This document shows, piece by piece, positions 22,448 through 34,700 of a DNA stretch of 64,000 bases. A program made the translations under genes and the position numbers. Numbering within the stretch: the first letter of the stretch is position 1; each line of letters begins with the position of its first letter. The DNA is from Corticium candelabrum (Eukaryota > Porifera > Homoscleromorpha > Homosclerophorida > Plakinidae). The stretch is from positions 4,040,247 to 4,104,246 of the forward strand of contig NC_085106.1 in the NCBI RefSeq assembly GCF_963422355.1, given 5' to 3'. Under the pieces are notes generated by a model. The model was not told where the DNA came from. It did no database searches and saw only the letters and a program-made list of their open reading frames with translations.

Positions 22448-25400
22448 TGTGTGTGTGTACAACGATAAATTATTTTACAAACAACTAATAATCTAATCCC
22501 CCTCTTACTGAGATACAGTTCTACAAAATCTTATTTACGATCAACGCACCTGCTAAATTCCAACATTTTGAACATCGTTACCTATTTGTAGTCGTAGCAA
22601 AGCTTTTCTATATATTATAATAGCCATATTATACGATTTTAGGAATGAGGATACCTTTTCCTGAGAGTCTTGCTAAACAGTGTAAATATGTCTACATCAT
22701 TACTGATTGTCTGAATAAATTGTTTAGCATCTCTAGCAAGACAACCATTATACTAACTGAAAATATCTAAGAATATTGATCGCTGTAGATGAGTGACTTC
22801 CTCAAGCAAGTATAACCATTTCAGGACAGTGGAACCAATTTGTGCTTCCATAAACACACCAATCGTTACAACAGTAACTACAATATATAGTAGCAAATGA
22901 CACCTAGATGATATTAAGCAAAATAGCTATGTTAAATATAAATTAATAATATCAATATCTCAGTATTGTCTACTGAGTGAAGTGAGCCTTACTGAGTAAG
23001 GTGAGCCTCACTCTCAATACGCCTTAACGAGTCAATCTTAAAGAGACATTTCGGAGATTTGCGTTAACGCAACATTTCAGAGACGCGCGCTAACGTACAT
23101 TTGCGGTAAAAAGCAATGGTTGCATGCGGTGATGGAAGTGACAAGAACTGCAACGCGGAGTTACGGTTGAGTCCAGTTCTTACGACAGGGCCCTTTCGGT
23201 GTGTGGTAAAAACAGCTGTTCATACATGGTCTGTCGCACATGAACACAACTAAAAGGTTAGAGAGGCGAGCGATATTGGCGTCCGGATCTCTTTCGCCGT
23301 CCACATCGCTTCACCGACTGCTGTCGATGTAACGTGTGTTACACTTGATGGCGAGAAAACCCTCTTCAGCGTCACGCTAGAAAAGCGTTGCCCGCTTGAT
23401 AAGTATGAGTAAGTTGTGCATAAGTGTTTCAGCTACTGAACCAAACAGCACGCTTTGCAAACGGCGATCTACTGTAGATATTTGAGAAGTTGGAGCCCCG
23501 ATCAAAAAAGCTACAAACGCGTCCGATTAAATTTATCATTTAATCAGTTAAAAGCGTACGTAAGCATATCTCGTTCTGCAAATGCGTCAAATGTCTCAAT
23601 TTGATTGTTGGTAACCAACAATCAAAGGTGTATGCTGGGCGCAATTTACTAGCGCATGTGGCTGAAATGTTCCTTTAATTGAAAGGATGGTAGTTGGCAG
23701 ATCTCGTGCCACGTATGCATAGAATGGAAGACCTGAGAAGCGCAAAACTTGACGACAGCGAATTAATTGTATGACTTTGCAAATTTTACTTGCGCCAAAC
23801 AAATATTTATTGTAAAGTTCTAAATGATTCTTAACGTACATTGCTTTCAGTCAAGATATAGTTGATTAAATAAGTTAATAAACATTATTACTAAAATACA
23901 TACTATAGTCTTGAGGCTTACTGCACCGTGTCTGTGGAGAACTATCACTACTACGCTTTGTAATCAAACAAGTCATCTAATGTATCGTTGTTACTCAGCT
24001 CGAGCGTTACGTCGATGGGTGGCTGCTTAAGGACTTCTGTTCTCACCGGTTACCTAAGCCTTTCTAGCCAAATAGATGCATTCATTAAAAAATTTCTTTA
24101 TCAAACAGATAATTACATTATATAAAATTCAGAATTGCATTTCACTGGTTGGCCTAAAACACAAGTTTTGTTTCCTACAAGGAACAGGGCTAAAAGCACA
24201 AATCTAAAATGTATACGGCTACTCACTCTCAGAACTGCTACTTCGTTGGGAAGACAGCATTCAAACATACTCATGACTACATAAGCAGTCCTGTACACGT
24301 TGTCGTCGCTGCCAACCTAGACAAAAACAGAAACGACATCTACATGCTGATGACTAGTAATGCAACCTAATATCTACCGATCTAGTGTTGGAACTACTTG
24401 AACGAGTGCTAAACTGTCCCGAAGAAAGTTGACGAGATTCAAGATAAGCAAACGCTTCAGAAATGACATTAGGATCAATGTAAATAAACTGCCGTGAACG
24501 ACACATAACTGCAAGAACGTAAGAGGTTAACAACGTTTTTGAAGCAAATCCTCCGTCAGAACGACGAAACCGCATCTGGTACTGGTAACCTGGACAGATT
24601 AACTAGAGTCACAGATACGTCGGCATGGTTACATCGTTGGTACCCTTTCTCAGCGTTTCGCGATGATTTTCGTCGATAGTTGCACTGGTGGCGTGCAAGA
24701 ACGAAACTACCGCACAAGTTGGAGCAAATCTCATCATGTTTTGCTCTGCGCATCCTCCAGGAAGGCTGATCAGAGAGACTATCCCTTCTCTTGCATCAAC
24801 TTCACCATCGATATTCTCGTCAATGGAGAAATATATTCCTGTTAATCGACGTTATTGTAATCACGAGTTGCATATTTGACTTTCTGTTCTGTACTTTTAT
24901 AATTAAAAATAAACTAATTAATTAATATATTAACAATTTTTACGCTAACAGTATCTCAATTTAAAATACACCTATTGACAACAACGCGAGTGAGCACTAA
25001 ATAATATAGAGTTATGTATCAATTAAATAATTTTATAGTATACGTTGATAAATTTATCAAATTGTAAAAATTTATAACACCAGATTTATAACCTAAATAA
25101 TATATCCATTAGCTTTATAAGAAACTGTTAGATTATTATTTAATAGAAATTAAGATAATTGGTATATTAAAATTGTTATAATATATTGATTATCAATTCC
25201 AAATTGTTTACTACAAAATTCTTATTAATGTCTATTATCTTAACAAAAGCACTATTCGTTAGTATATAATATATAGTCTGTAATCTCAAAACATTGTTGT
25301 CATGTTATAAAATACCAAGAAATAATACTCAATTAAAAGTTTGATTTTCTAAAAATTATTAATAGTTTTAGTCTCCAAATTTTTATAAGTAAACTATTTA

Positions 25401-28400
25401 TCTAATTATTACTAATGTACCTGTGACTCCCAACCAAGCAGTTTGAGATCCATTAATATATTCCTCCGGAGCTCTGACGTAGAAATAATTTACTTGGTTT
25501 CTAGCTTGTCTGCTTCCTGCGCAAGCGCAATCTACGTCGCAGAGGTGCAACTCTACAACACATTTGCATATTTTGTAATTCGTGAATGATGTAAAAGTAA
25601 TAATGGAAACATTTACCAGTTCTTGACGGACACAACTCACACGTGCTCCCGTCACTGAAAGCCACCGAAAAACTTCCTATCTGTTCTCCACAACACTGAT
25701 CCTTTGTGTACTCGCCATCGATAGGGTTTTCGCACGTGTCCGAACGAGAAAACGACTTGAAGCATTTACCACGTCTGGCATCTAAAGTTGTTAATTAAAC
25801 TATTATAAAAATTAATTATTACAAACTGACGTCATGATACCTAAAGCCGGCGGTAGACTGCATCCTCCAGGATCTGCCATGTTGACACCTATAAATTTAA
25901 CATAAAAGACTAAACCACTTCATGCTAAGAAATACTAAAACCGTAGTGTTTTACAATTAAAATAGCAACCCAAATTAATTGCTACTAACAAAATGAATGC
26001 TTACAACTAAACAATTCGCCTGCAGACGATAGAGAAGACATGTTGCACTTTCACAAATGACTCTTTATAGATCTACACCAGCAGGCCCGCATCAATAGAT
26101 TAGCACAGCGGTTAATATTTTTAGACTTGTCTACAACAAAATGTTGCTGATCTAATAGAGAAGCACTAAAGTGCTAAACCCTGGGCTGTTAACTTAGGAT
26201 ATATACAAAGCTTCATCCACCTTGAATGTGATTAGTCAGAACAAGCGTGAGAAGGGGACTGGACACATTGACTGGCAGTGACAGGTGGGATTGTCGACAT
26301 CCGATAGCTATACGATGTATGCGCTACTTTTCAATTGTTCGTCCGGGCACTGACACACTACTGTCACTCTCCACGGGTTAACCACTGCATCCAACAATTT
26401 GTTTGCACTATTTAAGTTTTGTAAAATTATGTCATTGACAGTGTTCGTGTCACTTGTTTACCAACGACAGCATGCAATGAGCTCAGTCAGTGACTGCAAA
26501 CAATACATGTACTATAATGGCAAAATCTGGTACCTTGAGGATCTAGCTCAGCTCGAAAGTCGTAATCTCGTCGGACTCCTTCTGGCTGCAACGAGTACCT
26601 AATTCATCTAGCAGACGAAAATACTATCGATAAAAGGGATCCTTACTTCAACCTTGACATCCATTTCTACTTCATCTTCTCCAAAGAATGATTTCATCCT
26701 TACAGTCAGCTTTGTGGTGCCCACTTCAAGAGGCAACAATGGAATATTAACCGAGCGTGTGTCTTCAGCGTCGACCACAAAGCAGGCAGCAGTCGTCTCC
26801 TTTCCGGTTCCCGCAGATGTGCAAAGGTTGTCGGGTGGATTCACAATTTGAAGACAAGCCTGCAATATCCAATAAAACACTGGAAACAGAGCTTTCAAAT
26901 TGGTTTTGCCAAATACACGTTTACTCTGATATCGTTTGAATTGTAGTTGTATACAGAACACGTTACAGACACCTGCTCTTGACGCTTAAATGAATACGGC
27001 AAATGACATTCTGCAAAAACTGGTGTGAAAACAGTCAGTTCAACTGGTTCCGACACACAAAATCCAGTCGCACAACATTGAGCCAAACCGTAGATAGACC
27101 ATGTGGTAATCGAATCAGGGACTTCAAGACCATGAACAACTGTCCCCAAATTACTAAACAAAAAGCGTAAATAATTAAAACAGAAATTTACTAAATGTAA
27201 ATGATGTTGTTTCCAACCCGTTTGTGATGACGTTGTTCTGCAGCCAGACGTGAGGAAACGAAGTCCTTCTTTTGTTAGGGCGTCCTTCAGAACTTTCAAA
27301 AATATCATTGAATTCAGATGGAACGTTAGCTTTGGCCCTTAGATCCTCTAGTGTGATAATCAAAACTAATATAGCTATATAAATAAAAAAAAGAGTCTAT
27401 AGGTTACTTCCAACGCAGCAATCGTACTGAGCACGAGCGTCTATTTCGGTTGTCAAATTAAAAGATGATGTCCCTTCGACCATTTTCTGGTACTCAGAGA
27501 AACAGAAACGATATCGCCGTATTGGTATAGCCCAAATACCCTTATCTCGAATCTGCTGATAAATCTCAGGACAACGATCATCACCTAGTGTCGTACAAAA
27601 GACGATTTCTTTAGCAATTTCTGCAATTATAATTATTGTATTGATTGGTTAGGTTAAGATATAAAACAATTTTAAATATCTAAGTCTTTCAGAAATAGTT
27701 TAAAATAAAAGTATTTGAACATTTTGCATTAAATACTAATATAAATACTAAGACGTATAAAAATGAGTTAGTATACTTTTTACAGAAATTAAGAGTGTGC
27801 ATATGTGTCGACCTGGTTTAGATCAACTACTTTTAGAAATGAAGTACATTGTTTTTAAACGGCAAAGTATAATGTTATATAAAATGTCCCAGCAAATACA
27901 AAGTTAAGCAACAAATTCTCACCAAGTGTATCAGAACGTTTTCCGCGAATCCCTGCACATTTATCATCTAAAAGAAAGGCCCTAAGCAAAGTGCCTATAG
28001 ATGTATGTTAATCGATGAAATACCCTCCTTTAGGCAAGTAGAACTGCAAGATCGTGAACAACAGTTGCACTGAGGATTCAGCTGAGTTTGTGAAATTGCT
28101 GTCAATCCAGCTACCTGCATGTACAACCACGATTCAATTCTCATAACATTTAAGGCTTATAATAAATTATGTAAATAACTGATTCATTAATTACTTGTAT
28201 GTAATGTAACAACTATTTTGTTTTCTGGTTTTAGTATTTTACTGTGTAGTTGTAATCAATAATGCAGCATATATAAACTATATATTTTTTGCAATTTAAT
28301 AGTTACTTTACCATACATCTGCTACAATTTCTAGGACATAATACTAATAATTGGTGTATGACATTTATTTGTTCTTTTAATAAAAAAAGTCAATTATAAC

Positions 28401-31400
28401 CTCGTATTGAATAAATTAATAATTTATATAGTGTAGTACTATATTTTAAAACCATATTTATGTCTTGCATACTATAATGCATATCTGTTATATCATATAG
28501 ACTGCAACTTAGATGTACGTAACAATAAACTGTACTCTACAAAGGTATTAATTAATTAAAAACTTTGACGTTGAATTTTTTCAATTGTCACGGATTGTAA
28601 TATAAAATCGTTGCCAAAATGCTGTCATGCTTCTATTTCTTTAATCCGTCATTCTTTCACAAATCTATCATGAATGACCAAATTTCATACTCCAAAACAA
28701 TGCATCGAGTTACTAAAGGAGGCTTACACAAGCTCAATTTACTGCATTTGTGCATGTTGCTTCTATAAGTAAACAATAGAATTTTTCAAATCAGAAGTAC
28801 GGTAGCTTGTCTAAACGTCCTTGTAATGTCGTCTCTGCTTAAAATTTCTGTATTATCTTTAGGCATTTTCATCGTAGATCTCAGATACAGCAGCACACTT
28901 TACTGATTAATTAAAACATAACGCTAAACAATTCCTATGTGTACTCTTTACATAGTCATAAAACAATATTTAATTTTTTTTAAATTTATAAGTAATACCA
29001 CATAGGTATGCATTCAAAACGTAGCAAAATCTTACGTCAAATATACCATCTGAGCTTGCCAACGTATAACCACACGAGCGTGAACAATTATCCAAAGTTT
29101 TAAACATCTGTCAACAGTCACCAAAACTTTACAGCCTTACCATACACATGACCACAATACGTTTCACCTTCTCCCGAGTCAATTTGTTTTCATTATTGAG
29201 AATATACAATCCCTTGTCCACAGCAAGAAGAGCAATATCGGAAAAAGGGCAATCCACTTTAATATCAAGATTGACTTGCGAACCAGGTTCTACAATTGAG
29301 TTTGCTAGACTCAGAGATATCTACAAACATTGCTTCTGTTACATTCTGTATATAGTCTTTCTCATTATTAAAGTCCAATGTTTTGTACCTCGTTTGCACA
29401 CCGTTTGTCGGTCTCTACGCAGGCAATATCAGAGATGACATGATACTGCCCATCCGAGCAACGTTTCACATAGTAAGCAACGACGCAGAAACGATCAGCC
29501 AACTGAGGAGTGACTTGAACCTGAAACGTAGTGATCGGACCTGAGCTACTTGAAAAGCGTTGAGAAGACTGGATGCTCCCTCTGGCGACTACAAGAGCAG
29601 TAATTGGTAACTGAACAGTACGAAAAGAAAAGGTTGACGAAATACAATGAAGAAAACACACAGGACAAGCCTACCCTCTCGGTGGCCGCGTGAGACTTAA
29701 CAATCTCAAAGTCAGCAGTTCCTCCAACCTGAAAAACAGGGTAACTTTGAGTTTTCTTGGTTGCTCTAGTGCTGGCAAAAAATTGCTACCCTACTACTGC
29801 TGAAATCTATAGCCTAGAGTTTAGCAAAATGCAAAGAGCAAAGACACCGTCAAAATTACCAAACATATAGCTACCAACAAAATTGCAAGCAAACTTGTTT
29901 TCGCAAAAGCCTAAGACGTCTATGTTTCGCTGCCAGCTTGTTGTAGTTGTTGCTGTTGTTATTGTTTGCTGTTGTTGCTGTTTTTGCTATTGTTTGTTGT
30001 TGTTATTGTTGCTGTTCCAACCGCATCGAAAACCCAAAAATTGAAAAAATATTTGCTAGTATTGTAATTAAATATATTTATTATAATAATAAATAATAAT
30101 ATTGTGTCTCAAGAGGATAGGGAACTGGAAGTCTCCTGGACCAGATGAGGTTTACGGTTTCTGGGTCAAGCGCATCACGTGTCTTCACGATGACTTGTCT
30201 CGTTACTACAACCTCCTGTTTCCGGACCCGGACTCTGTGCCCGACTCGTTATCTCATGGACCAACCACGCTGATACCTAAGCAAGCTCTCTGGACACAAT
30301 TTTGGGGTGACAGTAGGAAAAACGGACACCATCAACTTTCTGGAACAGGGTCAAGTCTACAAGTATTTGGGTGAGGCAGAGAGTAACGGCATCCATCACA
30401 GCACTATGCGGAAGACGCTCAGTTGTGAGTACTTTCGCAGAGCGAAGATGGTTCTCCGGACCGAGTTGTATGGTCGGAAACAGATTCTTACCATCAACGG
30501 GTTTGCACTACCGGTTCTCGCTTAAGGTTTTGGTGTCATTCATTGGAGGACCACAGATCTGCAGCAGCTTGATCGGCGGACAAGGAAACTTCTCTCTATG
30601 CACGGTGTCCACCATCCTGCAGCAGACATTGAGTGGCTGTACGCTCCGTGCACCGAGGGCGTTCAAGGGTTGCGACAGATCGAGTCGACGTATCAGTCTT
30701 GTATTGTGGGGCTGGACTGTCACCTTCGCAAGAGCTCTGATCTCTTCATGAAAATGCTACAGGAGTGTAATGCTAGGAGGTCCTCTCATTTGGTCCAACG
30801 CATGGCCCTTCAGTTTACTGCACAGCTGCAGGGGATTCTCTTCAAGGACAACAAGTCGCAGAACCTACATGGAAGTGGGACCATCCTGTCTGGTGGTGTC
30901 TTCGAGCAAGCACCTCAGACAGATGCAAAACATTTTCGTACGTGCAGCAGTTCTCTTCGTCTACGGTCCTGTATCAGAAGACCTATCCCTGGTCAGTATC
31001 GCCGTCTCACTGAGAAACCACCTGTGGACATGAAAGAGACCTACAGATGGCTTGGCTGAAGTCATCGAATCTTCCTGCTGCAACTGAGGGACTGGTTGTT
31101 GCTGCTCAAGACAAAGCTCTTCGGACTCGGTATTATGAGCGCAACATTCTACATCGAGATGTCAGTCCCGCTTGCCGCTTGTGCAATGTACGCCTGGAAA
31201 CAGTTGACCACGTTGTGGCAGGCTGTAGTGCCTTGCCACCGATGGACTTACAGTGATCGACACAATCAGGTGACCTCCATTATCCACTGAAACATTTGTC
31301 GTCATTTTGGGGTTCCAGTGAAGATCAGATGGCACCGGCATCATTCTGATAGGCTTGTGGAGACGGACGACATCACTACGATGTGCGATACAACCATCCC

Positions 31401-31727
31401 TAATGCTAGGAAGATCGATGCCAATCGTTCTGACATATTTTTCAGAAATAAGAAGACAAACTCTGGTCTTCCGATATCAGCTCATGGTAACATCACCGGG
31501 AAACAGGCTGAGAAGTTTGACGAAATACAGTGACGTGTGGGTAGAGGTAAGCCGCATGTGACAGTGACGAACACTGGTTGTTCTAGTGGTGTTGGGAGCG
31601 TGGGCACAGTGCACGCAGCTATTGCACGGTTTACATAGTTTGGAGAACCATAGATCTTGGTTGTAGCAAACAGAACCTACTATATTTATTGAGAAAGAGT
31701 CTCCATTAGAACGCCATGCAGCTCCTA

Positions 31728-31787
<60 letters not shown>

Positions 31788-34700
31788 GTGATACATACCC
31801 TCTCTTTTCCAACCGTTGCTCTAACAGAGAAAAGGCCAGAGCATGGCGAACAAAATTTCTTAAATATGCAATCAACACCCAAAATCTGATTTTTTGCCGT
31901 CACCTGCATTCAAAGTCAACTTAAAATTTATAACCATTTTCGCACGATTCAGTAGCATACCTTGATTTTAATGCTTTCTTGATTCTCACCGGCAACATCA
32001 ACTGCAAGATTGACTATACCACTAGTACCGGTTGTTTGCTTTTTGCTGTTGCCCTCATAAGTAGCTGTAACTAACACGCCTTCTGCGTTATCGCCATTTG
32101 GATAACGAGCGCGAACCTACAGATAAAGTATTTCAACATTTGAATTTGCCGGCTGTTGTAAGCATTAATGTAAAATTTTTAAAATTGCTTGTCTGTCCGC
32201 CTAACTGTCCTTTTCTTTGCCCGTCTGCTTTTTCATATTTTTTCGATGTCTATTCTATTTTTTGTTATTTCATTCTCTCAGTTTTTCCTCATTCTGTAAT
32301 TTGCATGCTTACAAGCCTGCCTGAGCTTGCTTGCAGTAATGAACATCATTTTAGAATACCAATGAACAGTCACTAAACGTCTTCATTCAGTTTGCTGCAA
32401 ACAATATTTATCGTATGTCATAAAGTTATACTGCAATAAACACTAATCGTATTAATTGGATTACAATGAATAACTGATCTAAAGTGCGTTCACGAATTAG
32501 AGCGACTGGTGGAATGTAGGGTACACCCTAAGGCGTGGCATAGTGCTTGTGTAAACGAATGTTATGTTGTCTCAGGAGGCAATTAACATCTATCTTTCAG
32601 AGCATATGGTGTCAATGACAAATTAGGTAACTATATTGTTACGTGAAAGTGTACATATGAACGTGTTGCCTCTGGCTGCCTTGTTGGCTTGACACGCGGT
32701 TTGCTTCATGATGCAATGACATACTAAAAATTGTACTTTTGCTGTAACCCATAACAACAGACCTGGACGTTTCTATGCGCTCACTGTTGTGTGTGTAAGT
32801 TGCATCTTTTAGGAAAAGCTATATGTACCAGATACATACACTCATTCACTTCTGGCTCAGAGTAGCGTCTGCAACCACGAGAACTTGACTAATTTGACCA
32901 TATCAGAACCAAACTGACCAGCCATTTAGTGCATTCTTGAGCATTAATGATATCACTATGAGGACTTTGACCTTCCTGCTTCCTCTGATCACCTACACTT
33001 ATGCTGCACAGCACAACACAGGGATTGCTGGGTTTGCGATGAAAAACATCAAGCGCCTTGTAGAGAAGGTCTAGCAAACGTTACTGTGGAAAAGTGGGCA
33101 GACTGCGTGAGGCACGTACGTGAGACGGTGGAAGCATTACAGGACACTACACAGTGTGTTAGATGACGCTGTAGAGGATATGGTCATTGAAGTTGGTCCT
33201 GAATCAGCAGATTCCTCGTCGTCTGAAACTGAAAGTTCCAAGGATGATTATGAAGACTAGAAACGGATCCTAGACGCACTCTTTCTTAGCTAACCGACAT
33301 CCCAACTGGGAAGTTTACTGTGTTGGGTTACTGTTAACAGCGTGCTAGCTATAACAATTATGTACTTAGCTTTACGCAATTAACCCTAATCCCGCCTTAG
33401 TCCCGCCTTATTAACCCTAATCTCGCCTTAATCCCGCCTTTCTCCGCCCCCTAACTCATTAAAATACAGGAAATTGGCTCTATTAACTTCAGTTACGTCT
33501 CTGTAGCCCAATGGTGAGTGTAATTAGATCCGGTAAGTAAACAGCTTTTGATTGATACCAATATCCGCCCGGAGGGCAACACCTTTGTTGCGCAAATGGC
33601 CACATTCCACCAGTCTCTCTACTGCGTGAACGCACTTTAGTAATTCGTTAGATCAATATTATATATATTATTCTGTTTATAATACTAATACCAATACTAT
33701 ATATTTCTATTTAGTAGAACTCCAACTCCATTCGGTTGCTATTACAGTGAAACCTGTGACATGGAACACCTTTGTAAATGGAACAGCATTGGTGGCTCCC
33801 TGTCAATTAACTTCAGTCATGTTTGGCAGACCTTAAACGTTCTAATTGGAACACCTGTTAACTGCAAAGATGGAACAGGTTTCATGGCTCCAGCACATGA
33901 ATTAAATCCAGGAACAGCTATATTGCCGTCGGTTTGTGTATGAGTGCACATATCCACCAATGGCATAAATGTGGGCGTTTCTCCAGCTGTCGTTGCATGG
34001 TGAAAAATTGTGATAACTACACTGCACATTCTTCTTTCAGCAAAACCTCTAGCGAGAACATCTCTCCTTTCAAGGTTGAGCAATGATACGTGGCTCAAGC
34101 AAAAAACATGATTTCCAGCCATCTTATATAAGGAGATGAAAGAGCCCATTCACGACACCCTAGGCTTGCTCTTTGTGTAAGAACTGAAAAATTTCCGCAC
34201 TTGATCACTTTAAGCTTGACCTTTTTGCCTGCTTTAGGACAAAAATGGAAAAACGAGCAGTAACCGACAGAATTAGTGCCCTTCGGCAGCAGAAAATTAA
34301 AAACTCTTCTCCTTGTAGTGTCATAAGTATTGTACTGCACTATAATTTGATTCTTTTCAGTCTATAATAAGTACAAAACAGTAAAATATAGCGCACATTA
34401 GACCCTCCATGCAATAGATTACAGTGTGCGTGGTAAGGAACCCCCTAACCAGAGTTAGAAACTTATACGGGATCCGAAACCCTGTACTTGGAACACCTCT
34501 GTAAGTAAACACTAAGTGTGGCTCTCCAAGATGTTCAATTTAGACGGGTTTCACTGTATATACATTTAATAAAAGACGATTTATTCACGTAGTGACCAAC
34601 CTGCATCTGTAGAGGTAAGTTTGGTTTGTAGTATGGAGGCATGAGGTCACAGTCAAGTTTGATAGGATTGTCTGTAAACACGGCCGTGTTGTCTGACGCG

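Noticed and set aside
25680..25700. CCGEQ on the minus strand as the thioester site
   Set aside because: It resembles GCGEQ but lies in the TB-like exon with the wrong context. The real thioester motif, PGGCAEQNM, is in the exon at 24619-24838 followed by proper thioester-domain sequence.
25400..26030. TB-like exons as a separate nested gene starting at MADPGG
   Set aside because: The acceptor lies upstream of that ATG, and the phase joins the C3-like exons on both sides, so an inserted domain explains the data better.
32889..33077. Minus-strand 62-codon frame in the 32479 element
   Set aside because: Plus-strand sequence there gives the better transposase-like reading; this frame is its shadow.
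34095..34340. Minus-strand open frames inside the Tigger-like MITE
   Set aside because: They do not match any transposase motif and lie inside a short non-autonomous element.
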